This document shows positions 56,289 through 64,000 of a stretch of 64,000 nucleotides of DNA, piece by piece. The notes beneath the pieces were generated by a model. It was not told the DNA's origin. It saw only the letters and a list, made by a program, of their open reading frames with translations, and did no database searches. The first letter of the stretch is position 1; each line of letters starts with the position of its first letter. The stretch is from Psychrobacter proteolyticus (GTDB lineage Bacteria > Pseudomonadota > Gammaproteobacteria > Pseudomonadales > Moraxellaceae), in the NCBI RefSeq assembly GCF_003350005.1, contig NZ_QLKS01000002.1, positions 186,001-250,000 of the forward strand. The letters run 5' to 3'. Both the position numbers and the translations under genes were made by a program.

Positions 56289-57464
56289 ATGTCAGAAGAC
56301 CAAACGATGAGTGCAGAAGAGTTTCAAAACCAATACTTCAACGATGATGAGTCTAAGGGCTTAGACGGTGAGATGGAGTATGATTTAGAGACTGGACTTC
56401 TTGGTGAGCACGATGAATTTGCTAACCTGCAAGCAGAGCTGAATGAAGCACGCGAGCAGCTGGTGAGTATTCGCGACTTTATTCGTTTTTCCGTCACACA
56501 ATTACGTAACTATGATGTGGTTGTCGCACAAGGCACGACTGATGAGTTTGCGGAAGCGTCAGCCATTGTATTGCATTCGTTGTCTTTAGATTGGTCAGCC
56601 AATGAGCAAATTTTAGACTGCCGTTTGACCACGTCAGAGAAGCAGGCAGTGCTGGGACTGTTAGAAGAGCGTATTGCTGAACGTAAGCCGCTGAGTTATT
56701 TGATTAACTTGTCATACTTCTGTGATTTGCCTTTTTATGTGGATGAACGCGTGCTTATCCCGCGCTCGCCAATCGCAGAGTTGATTCGTCAGCAGTTCCA
56801 TCCGTACTTTGATGTGACTGAGCTCGCCAAACCACTGGGTGTTAGCCCGAATGAAAAGTCAGCGGTATTCTATGATCATGGCTTGGATGTGAAGCAGTTA
56901 TCGCAGCCTGAGCGTATCTTAGACTTGTGCACTGGCTCTGGTTGTATCGCTATCGCGCTTGCTACCCGTTTCGTTGATGCATTGGTTGATGCTGTTGATA
57001 TCGATAAAGGCGCGCTGGACGTGGCAATGGTCAATGTCGATCATCATGACCTTGGCCATCAAGTAAATGTAATCGAGTCTGATTTGTTTGCCAAGATACC
57101 TGCTGAGAACCAGTATGAGCTTATTGTCACCAATCCGCCGTATGTCGATGCGGCTATCATGGCAGATTTGCCGCCTGAATTCTTATACGAGCCTGAGCAT
57201 GCACTAGCCGCGGGCCAAGACGGCTTGGATTTGGTACATCGTATCTTATTTGAAGCGCCAGATTACCTTAGCCCAGATGGTTTGCTGGTCTGTGAAGTGG
57301 GCGACAGCGAATGGGCATTAAAACAAGCCTATCCTGAGATTCAATTTGATTGGTTGAAGTTTGCACATGGCGGGCATGGTGTCTTTGCGATTACCTATGA
57401 TGAGCTAGTTTCAAACCGTCAATTGTTTGCCTCTTATGTTCAGCTATTAGATAGCCTTCAGTAG
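56289..57464 (+). CDS. prmB: Ribosomal protein L3 glutamine N5-methyltransferase
   Basis: PrmB methylates a glutamine of ribosomal protein L3. The motifs ILDLCTGSGCIAIALA and IVTNPPYVDA are typical, and the downstream gene aroC confirms PrmB over PrmC. At 391 residues it is about 80 longer than E. coli PrmB. It has an acidic N-terminal extension of about 50 residues with a short coiled-coil-like stretch, and an insert of about 25 residues before the SAM motif (about 185-210). A promoter and a weak ribosome site (AAGGTG) precede it. Confidence 0.93.
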   Translation: MSEDQTMSAEEFQNQYFNDDESKGLDGEMEYDLETGLLGEHDEFANLQAELNEAREQLVSIRDFIRFSVTQLRNYDVVVAQGTTDEFAEASAIVLHSLSLDWSANEQILDCRLTTSEKQAVLGLLEERIAERKPLSYLINLSYFCDLPFYVDERVLIPRSPIAELIRQQFHPYFDVTELAKPLGVSPNEKSAVFYDHGLDVKQLSQPERILDLCTGSGCIAIALATRFVDALVDAVDIDKGALDVAMVNVDHHDLGHQVNVIESDLFAKIPAENQYELIVTNPPYVDAAIMADLPPEFLYEPEHALAAGQDGLDLVHRILFEAPDYLSPDGLLVCEVGDSEWALKQAYPEIQFDWLKFAHGGHGVFAITYDELVSNRQLFASYVQLLDSLQ

Positions 57465-57487
57465 ACAAATATTAGGTCGGATAGGCA

Positions 57488-57504
57488 TCGGCTACACTAG
57501 CCGA
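57488..57504. repeat. Small hairpin after prmB
   Basis: TCGGCTA and TAGCCGA form a perfect 7-bp stem with a CAC loop. It is not followed by a T run. Confidence 0.55.
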
Positions 57505-57521
57505 AACTATAAATAACAATA

Positions 57522-57557
57522 CAATCACTCATGACAAGCAATAACCATGAGTGATTG
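57522..57557. repeat. 12-bp hairpin between prmB and aroC
   Basis: CAATCACTCATG and CATGAGTGATTG form a perfect 12-bp stem with a 12-base loop and no T run, 42 bases before the aroC start. Confidence 0.7.
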
Positions 57558-57599
57558 GTCAAATAGTCATCAGTAGCGTTTACTTGTTTAAGGACAGTT

Positions 57600-58703
57600 A
57601 TGGCAGGCAATAGTATTGGGCAGGTTTTTACGGTTACCACTTGCGGTGAGTCGCATGGGGCAGGCCTTATGGCCATCGTTGATGGCGTACCACCAGGTTT
57701 AGCATTATCTGCAGACGACCTACAAGTAGATTTAGATCGTCGCAAACCGGGTACGTCTAAGTATTCAACCCAGCGCCGTGAGTCTGATGAAGTTGAGATT
57801 ATCTCTGGCGTATTTGAAGGCAAAACCACAGGTACGTCTATCGGTCTATTGATTCGCAATACCAATCAAAAATCAAAAGACTATAGCGATATCAAAGATA
57901 CTTTCCGTCCTGGACACGCTGACTATACTTATAGTATGAAATATGGCTTCCGTGACTATCGCGGTGGTGGTCGTTCGTCAGCGCGTGAGACGGCTATGCG
58001 AGTGGCAGCCGGTGCTATCGCCAAGAAGTACTTACAAGAACGGCTGGGCGTACAAATTCGTGGTCACGTTACCCAAATCGGCAATGAGCATAGCAATGTA
58101 CTAGACCCGAACCAGATCGATTGGGAATTTGTAAATAGTAATCCGTTCTTCTGCGCAGACAAAGAAGCGATTGGCCGTTTTGAGACCTTGATTGACAACT
58201 TGCGCCGTGAAGGCACCAGTTGCGGTGCACGCCTTGATATCATTGCGAGCGGTGTACCTGTAGGTCTTGGTGAGCCAGTATTTGATCGTTTAGATGCCGA
58301 TATCGCTCATGCGATGATGAGTATCAATGCGGTCAAAGGCGTCGAGATTGGCGATGGAATGGCGGTAGCAGGTCAGTTCGGGCATAGCGCTCGTGATGAG
58401 CTGACCCCAGATGGGTTTGCAGCCAACCATGCGGGCGGTGTCTTGGGCGGCATCTCATCAGGGCAAGATATCCGTGTGAGTATTGCGCTTAAGCCAACAT
58501 CTAGTATTACCACCGCTGGTAAAAGTATCAACACCCAAGGTGAAGCAGTCGATATGCTAACCAAAGGCCGTCATGATCCTTGCGTCGGTGTGCGTGCCAC
58601 GCCTATTGCCGAAGCGATGCTAGCGATTGTAGTGCTTGATCATTATCTGCGTCATCGTGGTCAGAACGCGGATGTGAAGCCGCCAGTACAATCGATTACT
58701 TAG
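57600..58703 (+). CDS. aroC: Chorismate synthase
   Basis: AroC makes chorismate, the last common step to aromatic amino acids. The family signatures [18 protein letters not shown] near the start, [22 protein letters not shown] in the middle and the C-terminal [17 protein letters not shown] are intact. It needs reduced FMN. The 367 residues match E. coli (361). It sits 135 bp after prmB, a common pair, with two hairpins between them. Confidence 0.97.
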   Translation: MAGNSIGQVFTVTTCGESHGAGLMAIVDGVPPGLALSADDLQVDLDRRKPGTSKYSTQRRESDEVEIISGVFEGKTTGTSIGLLIRNTNQKSKDYSDIKDTFRPGHADYTYSMKYGFRDYRGGGRSSARETAMRVAAGAIAKKYLQERLGVQIRGHVTQIGNEHSNVLDPNQIDWEFVNSNPFFCADKEAIGRFETLIDNLRREGTSCGARLDIIASGVPVGLGEPVFDRLDADIAHAMMSINAVKGVEIGDGMAVAGQFGHSARDELTPDGFAANHAGGVLGGISSGQDIRVSIALKPTSSITTAGKSINTQGEAVDMLTKGRHDPCVGVRATPIAEAMLAIVVLDHYLRHRGQNADVKPPVQSIT

Positions 58704-58720
58704 TATTTTTTAACGTAATC

Positions 58721-58774
58721 AGCCCTTTGTTGTTTCCAGTAGTTTGATACTAGAAATGATAAAGGGCTTTTTTA
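58721..58774 (+). terminator. Terminator after aroC
   Basis: AGCCCTTT and AAAGGGCT close a longer hairpin whose inner arms (TTTCCAGTA with TACTAGAAA) pair with one mismatch, followed by six T residues. Confidence 0.8.
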
Positions 58775-58833
58775 TAGCTTGTTATAATGTAAATTATATT
58801 TAAGTATAATCAACATGTTGAGCTAGCAAGGTA

Positions 58834-59034
58834 TTAGGCTGCCAGTTGATATTCATCAATAGCTACACATTGCTGATGCCGAAACACCAACAATAACCGC
58901 TGACTAGGAATCGCTAACCAATGTCCAAACTCAATACTACCGACACCTTGGCTCAATAAAGTTTGTACGCAGTGATGACGGCTGAGGCCGATCAGGTGCT
59001 TGATGATAGGGTCATCAGTTAATTGACGTGACAT
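58834..59034 (-). CDS. Small protein of unknown function, 66 residues
   Basis: I do not recognise this family. The strong ribosome site AGAAGGAGAAC before the ATG argues that it is a real gene. The product has no signal or membrane helix. It starts with a short helical, His-rich part (KHLIGLSRHHCVQTLL) and continues with two or three likely strands (IEFGHWLAIP, RLLLVFRHQ). It lies between aroC and creC on the creC strand, 235 bp after creC, with no terminator seen between, so it might be read from the creBC message. Confidence 0.6.
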   Translation of the reverse strand: MSRQLTDDPIIKHLIGLSRHHCVQTLLSQGVGSIEFGHWLAIPSQRLLLVFRHQQCVAIDEYQLAA

Positions 59035-59269
59035 AAATGTTCTCCTTCTAATCTGCTTTACGAATTTGATGGTTCAATAGATCTTAGTGCTATCGTAAAA
59101 TAAAGAAGTAGAAATCCTGTGCAGTCATGATGGAAAATTGATGAATCCATATATAGTCATTCCACTATAAAAGTATTACAGCGTTAACCTCGCTTGAAGT
59201 ATTACATATACATCTGCACTCGGTTGCCTTGTACTACTCTTAAATTGAATCGACTATAAGTTATTATTC

Positions 59270-61051
59270 TCAAGCTAGTGGTAGGGTGATACTAACCATC
59301 ACACCAGAACGCTGCTTTTTACCAGTATCAGTGTTATCAGGGCTAATTTTATTATCGTTGGCATAGACATTATTGATGGCTACCTGACCATCATGATGTT
59401 CAATCACTTGCTTTACTAAGGTGAGTCCAAGGCCCGTGCCTTTTTTAAGCGTATTACTATTATGGTCAGTCTGCCTCGGCTCAGTCGTCGGATCTGCCGA
59501 CTCTGTATATAGATCATTGCTGTCTGTGCGATTCGTTGTTTGAGATGATGATTGGCTTTGATGAGACAAGCTAAAGTAACGCTCAAAAGCTTTTGCGACA
59601 GCATATTCGGGTAGCAGCTTACCATCATTGAATATATCGATAGTGACGGTTCGAGCAGTGCTATGCAATGAAATCTCAACGGTACGATTTGCAAAGTGTA
59701 TTGCATTATCAAGCACATTTTGCAGTACCTGTATTAACCAAAATTGGTCAGCATACACGCTGGTCGATGCCAGTACTTCTACTGGCAAGTTTGCAATGTT
59801 GGTCACATTCTTATTATTAATATGTATATCGATAGGGTATAGATTCTGCTGTTGCTGCTTGGCCGTATTATCTTTGATCAAACTTTGCAAAAGTGGTAAT
59901 AGGGGAGTCAGTTGTCGGTTAAGCTTAAAGGTAGGCTGTTCTACTTTAGCGAGCAACAGAAGTCGGTCGATAAGCTGTTGCATTTTTACGCTTTGCTCAC
60001 CAACCGTTTCAATGAGCATCTGCCGATCTTCATTATCCAGTTTATTGCCATCTAATCCATCGTCCTCTAACAGCTCGCTACTGGCACGTATGGCGGTTAA
60101 AGGGCTTTTTAGCTCATGGGTCAAAGTATGGACATAATCAGTGACGTAAGCACGGTTTTCGAGTCGATGCTTCATGGTCTCGATGGTATCTGTCAGGCTA
60201 TTTAATTCATGCCCTAGATAAAAATAGGGCTTTTTAGTGTCTTCTGCCAATGCACTGGTATATTGAGTCACTAAGGTAATACTTTGCTTAAGCCACCATG
60301 CTACTAGACCTGCCAGTATAAGGGCGGCGATGCTGATAAGTAGTGCGGTGATAAGCATGCGGTTACGCGTGTCATCTAAATAAGGCAATACGCTAGCAAC
60401 AGGCTTACCGACACTGACCACACCGATGATATCTCCAGACGGATTTTTGATGGGCTGAGCCACATACATGACCGAACCATCACGCCGCTGATAGTCTCGC
60501 AGTGTACTTCGCGCGCCGTACTGTCCTTTTAGAGTGAGGTAGACATCATTCCAGCGTCCATAATTTTGCCCTTCACTATTGTCAGGTGTAGGTAGCGAGT
60601 CGTAAATGACCACGCCGCTGCTATCCGTTACGTATACTCGAAAGCTGCTATAGCTTTTGGTTTGATCGACAGGACTGAGTATTTCGCCCATCGCTGGCAT
60701 GCCCACAAATGCAGCATCAAGTTGCGCTTGATATTCCTCGTCATATAACTGTCCTGTAGATAACGGCACCTGTAGACTGGCCGCGAGTAATTTACTGGTG
60801 TCTAGGAGCGTGTCTTCAATAACCTGCTGCGCTGTTGGCTTAACGTAGCCAAACAATTGAGTAAACACAACTACGCCGCATATGACGAGCACTAACGCAA
60901 CGGCTAGCCAAATTCTAAAAAATATACTTAAATTGAGCAGTCGTTTACGTTTAGGAGCTTGCTGAGCAGTACCAATAGGGTGCAGTTTGGCATACCAATT
61001 GCTTTGGTCATTATGAATATCATTTTCAGCAGGATTGGTTTTTTTATTCAT
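59270..61051 (-). CDS. creC: Sensor histidine kinase CreC
   Basis: This is a membrane sensor kinase. Two helices (about 32-52 and 232-252) bracket a periplasmic sensor domain that shares GQNYGRWNDVYLTLKGQYGARSTL-type sequence with E. coli CreC. A HAMP-like stretch, the H box with His312 (THELKSPLTAI) and a C-terminal ATPase with GTGLGLTLVKQV follow. It is longer (593 residues, E. coli 474), mainly from Ser/Thr/Asn-rich inserts in the ATPase domain around 500-545. It follows creB by 16 bp in one operon. Confidence 0.92.
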   Translation of the reverse strand: MNKKTNPAENDIHNDQSNWYAKLHPIGTAQQAPKRKRLLNLSIFFRIWLAVALVLVICGVVVFTQLFGYVKPTAQQVIEDTLLDTSKLLAASLQVPLSTGQLYDEEYQAQLDAAFVGMPAMGEILSPVDQTKSYSSFRVYVTDSSGVVIYDSLPTPDNSEGQNYGRWNDVYLTLKGQYGARSTLRDYQRRDGSVMYVAQPIKNPSGDIIGVVSVGKPVASVLPYLDDTRNRMLITALLISIAALILAGLVAWWLKQSITLVTQYTSALAEDTKKPYFYLGHELNSLTDTIETMKHRLENRAYVTDYVHTLTHELKSPLTAIRASSELLEDDGLDGNKLDNEDRQMLIETVGEQSVKMQQLIDRLLLLAKVEQPTFKLNRQLTPLLPLLQSLIKDNTAKQQQQNLYPIDIHINNKNVTNIANLPVEVLASTSVYADQFWLIQVLQNVLDNAIHFANRTVEISLHSTARTVTIDIFNDGKLLPEYAVAKAFERYFSLSHQSQSSSQTTNRTDSNDLYTESADPTTEPRQTDHNSNTLKKGTGLGLTLVKQVIEHHDGQVAINNVYANDNKISPDNTDTGKKQRSGVMVSITLPLA

Positions 61052-61067
61052 AAACTAGCAGCCACCG

Positions 61068-61847
61068 TTAAGCGGGACATAGTGCGTAACCCAGTCCGCG
61101 ATGCGTATGGATGACATCGACATTAGCATCTACCATAGCGAGCTGTTTACGAATTGACTTGATATGACTGTCTATAGTGCGTGCCAAACGGTGGTCAGGA
61201 TAGTCGCTTACTGCGCTAAGCAATTGCTCACGGCTAAAGACTTGCTGCGGTGCTTGCAATAGTGTCAGCAAAATTTTGCGTTCTGTATTGCTAAGCTCAA
61301 GCTTTTGCTCTTGCCATGTTAATGAATAGTTCAGCGGTTGATAATGCCAAACGCCAGATTGGTTCTCAAACGTTAATGCTTGTCCTGATAGGTTATTCGA
61401 GGGAGTAGTATCAGTACTGTCATCTGAGTTTATGGTATGAGAGCTTGACTGTTGAATCAGCTGTTCACGTCGCCAAATGGCTTTTAAACGAGCGACCAAC
61501 TCACGTGGACTAAAGGGTTTGGCGCAATAATCATCACCGCCCATCTCCAACCCCAAAATACGATCGACCTCATCGCTACGTGCAGTTAAAAACACGATAG
61601 GCAAATCTTTTAAGGCGTCGATATCAGGTGTATGACGTATTTGTTGACATAGGCTCAAGCCGTCACCATCTGGCAGACCGACATCCATAATGATCGCCGA
61701 TAGATTTTGTGCTTCATGACTATGCAGCATGGGTAGCACGCTACTGGCGTTATCCAGCCAAGTTATCTGCCAGCCTTCGCGCTTGCAGGTAACCTTAAGC
61801 GACATCGCGATCGCAGGATCATCTTCTACCAGTAAAATATGGGTCAT
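61068..61847 (-). CDS. creB: Response regulator CreB (OmpR family)
   Basis: CreB pairs with CreC; in E. coli and Aeromonas the pair responds to carbon source and to beta-lactam stress. The receiver domain has Asp55 as phospho-acceptor, with conserved Thr in FLTARS and Lys in CAKPFSP. The C-terminal winged helix (LSNTERKILLTLL, SHIKSIRKQL, GLGYAL) is of the OmpR type, with a Ser/Thr-rich linker of about 25 residues. The 259 residues are about 30 more than E. coli CreB. The other cre genes, creA and creD, are not in the window. Confidence 0.9.
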   Translation of the reverse strand: MTHILLVEDDPAIAMSLKVTCKREGWQITWLDNASSVLPMLHSHEAQNLSAIIMDVGLPDGDGLSLCQQIRHTPDIDALKDLPIVFLTARSDEVDRILGLEMGGDDYCAKPFSPRELVARLKAIWRREQLIQQSSSHTINSDDSTDTTPSNNLSGQALTFENQSGVWHYQPLNYSLTWQEQKLELSNTERKILLTLLQAPQQVFSREQLLSAVSDYPDHRLARTIDSHIKSIRKQLAMVDANVDVIHTHRGLGYALCPA

Positions 61848-62002
61848 AGTCTCTACATCGTTTTACAAGCTTAGTAAATTATCGTAGCACAAAACAGCAG
61901 GTTGCTCTTGCTGCCACGAGTTAAATGGTGTGAAAAGTTAATGGAAAAGTAGGGTGCTCAGTAGACAGTTTGCGATGTAATAATTTCAATACATTCAACA
62001 AA

Positions 62003-62031
62003 AAGGCCAGCTCAATAAATAAGCTGGCCTT
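62003..62031 (-). terminator. Terminator after the glycerophosphodiesterase gene
   Basis: AAGGCCAGCT and AGCTGGCCTT form a 10-bp stem with a 9-base loop. On the minus strand a TTTTTGTTG tract follows. The same GGCCAGCT core is used in the terminator near 22.2 kb. Confidence 0.88.
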
Positions 62032-62079
62032 GGTAACGAAGATTAAGCGTGATTATCTATTAATAGACTGAGCGAAAAT

Positions 62080-63444
62080 CTATTTAAGACCTTTGCAGTT
62101 GGCATAGTAGCTCACCGTAGTGGGCCAATCTGAAAAAATGCCTTGGACACCGACGTCCTGCGCTAGTACGTCAATATAATTCATCATATCACCATCATTG
62201 TTGATAGCATCACTAAGACCGCTATAGTACCAATCGCCACCATCGGTTAATGGTCCTGAACGCTCTATCGACCAAGTAATGATTTTTAGACCATTGGCTT
62301 TGGCCTGTTTTGCGTATTCTGATGGTTGCATATTTCCCTTACCATCAGTAGTGACTAACAACCAAAGTGCTGGAGCAATGGTGTTGATGCCGCGTGCTTT
62401 GATATCAGCCAATGAATGCTTCCAAGTGGTTGCGTCATCTTTATCAAATGTTTTATCCTTAGCGGTCTCATTGCTGTCATCAATAAGATAGACGGCATTA
62501 GCACCATAAGCTGGCTCGTTTTTGATCCAGTAATCAAGATCTTCTATATTGAATGACTGAGCAAATACATCGCTTGCAGGTACATTCGCTGCCTTATAAG
62601 TATCTATCAGCTGTTGACGGTAATCGTCCAAACGATAGCCGTTAAACGGCATAGTCACTACAGGTGCTTTTAGCTCAGGCGTGTGCTTCATACCTAGCTT
62701 ACGAGCCAATGCGATATGCTCTTTTAAGGTTAATACTTTGCCATTTTGCGAGTATAAGTCCGTTCGCCAAGGCGCAGTTGCATTCATATATTCGCTAATA
62801 CTGGTTGCTTTTTTATTGGCAGCATCCATCTTACCCGTCAGTGTTTTAAACTCAGTACCGCTAATATCTGAGGTACGGCATTCGATACTATCGGCATTAG
62901 TAAGTTTGCCTTTAGCATCCAATATAGGCGGCACAGTACATTGCTTGGCGAGCGGCGTGGTTAGAATATTGGTAGTGGTGTGCAAATCGTTTTGGGCATG
63001 ACGACAGACAAGCTCACCGTCATTGGTAAAAGCGACATCACATTCCAAGATGCCAGCACCCATTTGTGCTGACGCCACGTAGCTATCATAAGTATGTTCA
63101 GGCAGCTGTAATGGCGCACCTCGATGCGCAATAGAGAAGTCTGTCTTACTTGGCAGCTGCCCTCTGCATGCCTGTAGCTCTTCTTTTAGTGGTCCTTCAT
63201 CCATATCATTTATCAAATAAAACGGACGCACTCCATAGGTATATGCGACAGGTGTGGGCGATTGTGTCTGTGATTGCACTGTCGATAAAGGGGCTTTTGA
63301 TGTGAGCGTTGAGCGGCTATCGGTAGTGCAGCCTACTATCAATAATGAGCTGATCAGCGTTAAAGGTAAGGCGATATTAATCTTATTAACCTTGGCCAGC
63401 GTGTGCTTACTCAGCTCAAGCGCTGATTTATTAGAAATTGTCAT
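62080..63444 (-). CDS. Glycerophosphodiester phosphodiesterase, lipoprotein (GlpQ-like)
   Basis: This type hydrolyses deacylated phospholipids to glycerol-3-phosphate and an alcohol. A signal peptide ends in the lipobox IVGC with Cys39. The GDPD domain has IAHRGAP, PEHTYDSY and ECDVAFTNDGELVCRH, the metal- and catalytic-site segments, and ends with a conserved GIFSDWP. The ATG at 63444 has AGGAAC upstream and gives about 454 residues. A start 12 codons earlier (63480) would spoil the signal sequence. The location in the outer membrane or periplasm is inferred. It is monocistronic. Confidence 0.93.
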   Translation of the reverse strand: MTISNKSALELSKHTLAKVNKINIALPLTLISSLLIVGCTTDSRSTLTSKAPLSTVQSQTQSPTPVAYTYGVRPFYLINDMDEGPLKEELQACRGQLPSKTDFSIAHRGAPLQLPEHTYDSYVASAQMGAGILECDVAFTNDGELVCRHAQNDLHTTTNILTTPLAKQCTVPPILDAKGKLTNADSIECRTSDISGTEFKTLTGKMDAANKKATSISEYMNATAPWRTDLYSQNGKVLTLKEHIALARKLGMKHTPELKAPVVTMPFNGYRLDDYRQQLIDTYKAANVPASDVFAQSFNIEDLDYWIKNEPAYGANAVYLIDDSNETAKDKTFDKDDATTWKHSLADIKARGINTIAPALWLLVTTDGKGNMQPSEYAKQAKANGLKIITWSIERSGPLTDGGDWYYSGLSDAINNDGDMMNYIDVLAQDVGVQGIFSDWPTTVSYYANCKGLK

Positions 63445-63846
63445 GTAAAATGTTCCTGCAAAATTATAAAAAAATCCCATCAGACGTAGGGATAGGAATT
63501 AAAAGATTAACGTTTGACTATTGGTTGATGTTTGCTAAAAGAAACTAAAGGTCGTGTATTCTTATAAGAGCTTAGTCTTGTAAGAACTTAGCCTTGATAC
63601 GGATACAATTGTAGGCACATGTACTAAATAGACAGCTGACAGTATTTGAGCTTGATAGTATTGAAACTATTCGTCATAAAGTCATACATGTCTTTTCACA
63701 TTTTTGCTATTGTCCGTTTAGCACCTCACTATTGACCATACTCTCAAACTAACAGATGATATTGACCATATAATGACACACACGTTATTTTGGCAAAAAA
63801 TATAGAAATGCTTAGGGCATATCTCACTACATTATTAAGGATAACT
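63445..63846. other. Divergent region before the carboxylesterase gene
   Basis: This 402-bp gap holds an 11-bp direct repeat (63730-63770) close to the plus-strand gene and a TATAAT at 63769-63774. No gene was seen. Confidence 0.45.
63730..63770 (+). promoter_or_regulatory. Direct repeat TATTGACCATA, two copies at a 30-bp interval
   Basis: Identical 11-bp copies at 63730-63740 and 63760-63770 are exactly 30 bp apart. The TTGACC of the first copy, with GATGAT at 63755-63760 (17-bp spacing), could be a promoter, with the second copy just after it. This would suit an activator or repressor site for the esterase gene. Confidence 0.5.
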
Positions 63847-64000
63847 ATGAGTAATTATTTAGATGCAGTCGTCGTTGAGCACAATCCCTCTCAAAAAAAG
63901 ATAGATCGCGCAGTGATTTGGCTGCACGGTCTAGGTGCTAGCGGTCATGATTTTGAGCCAGTTGTACCGCAGCTTGGACTGGCGGATGATATGGCAGTAC
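63847..64000 (+). CDS. Carboxylesterase/phospholipase family alpha/beta hydrolase (3' end outside window)
   Basis: Only the first 51 codons are present. They read RAVIWLHGLGASGHDFEPVVP, of which the WLHGLGASGHDF part is the oxyanion-hole region typical of the small carboxylesterase / lysophospholipase family (EstB of Pseudomonas, human APT1). The catalytic Ser, Asp and His lie beyond the window. The start is the ATG at 63847, with AAGG just upstream (AAGGATAACT). Confidence 0.88.
   Translation, partial: MSNYLDAVVVEHNPSQKKIDRAVIWLHGLGASGHDFEPVVPQLGLADDMAV

Noticed and set aside
22203..62031. Shared GGCCAGCT core of the terminators at 22203-22235 and 62003-62031 as a DNA-uptake signal
   Set aside because: Only these two exact copies, plus one variant near 20.5 kb, were noticed. 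That is too few to call an uptake sequence, and GC-rich stems in terminators can converge. A genome count would be needed.
1..64000. Mobile elements, CRISPR arrays, tRNA or rRNA genes, riboswitches
   Set aside because: I looked through all gaps and found no transposase or integrase, regularly spaced repeats, cloverleaf or known riboswitch core. Reading by eye can miss a degenerate tRNA or a small RNA.

Overview
The window is a stretch of ordinary bacterial chromosome from a gammaproteobacterium, most likely Psychrobacter or a close relative in the Moraxellaceae. The basis is protein similarity by eye, gene orders such as alaS-lysC-csrA, prmA-DUF3426-fis-purH, hupB-ppiD and iscRSUA-hscBA-fdx, and moderately AT-rich intergenic DNA. 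The genus is an inference. Genes sit on both strands in short transcription units separated by clear hairpin terminators. I saw no rRNA, tRNA, insertion sequence, prophage, CRISPR array or toxin-antitoxin pair.

Layout. 1-5.4 kb: the end of argC, a membrane coiled-coil protein, and clpS and clpA, the adaptor and unfoldase of the Clp protease. 5.4-13.7 kb: ung-tadA, cmk-rpsA, ihfB-lapA-pyrF, a metallophosphoesterase and a histidine phosphatase. 13.7-22.2 kb: rpsT (minus), a Rossmann-fold protein, rraA, mfd, a HIT protein and a membrane class III nucleotide cyclase. 22.2-28.6 kb (minus): the whole Isc iron-sulfur operon behind a recognisable IscR-type promoter. 28.7-34.8 kb: an SCP2/UbiJ-like tail-anchored protein, hupB-ppiD, then purH and fis. 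34.9-40.7 kb (minus): DUF3426 zinc-ribbon protein, prmA, a TPR lipoprotein and mrcB (PBP1b). 41.1-47.3 kb: a CcoI-like copper P-type ATPase, a Bax-inhibitor-1 family protein, nadK, a YeaC-like protein, a HopJ-family protein and csrA. 47.7-54.0 kb (minus): lysC, with a convincing internal start for a beta subunit, alaS, and a DUF389 membrane protein. 54.2-64 kb: a small two-helix membrane protein, an L,D-transpeptidase, prmB-aroC, a 66-residue orphan, the creB-creC two-component pair, a glycerophosphodiesterase lipoprotein and the start of a carboxylesterase.

How the genes work together. The content is housekeeping: translation (rpsA, rpsT, alaS, tadA, prmA, prmB), nucleotide and amino-acid synthesis (cmk, pyrF, purH, argC, lysC, aroC), DNA repair (ung, mfd), nucleoid proteins (ihfB, hupB, fis), iron-sulfur assembly, envelope building (mrcB, L,D-transpeptidase, ppiD, lapA) and global control (csrA, cyclase, creBC, rraA).

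I found no convincing undescribed multi-gene system. The most useful leads are small-scale: a terminator-like hairpin after iscU and another hairpin before it, the internal lysC start, a structured rpsA leader, three 17-bp tandem repeats across the mrcB stop codon, an 11-bp direct repeat at a 30-bp interval before the esterase gene, hairpins between prmB and aroC, and a few small or extended proteins of unknown role.
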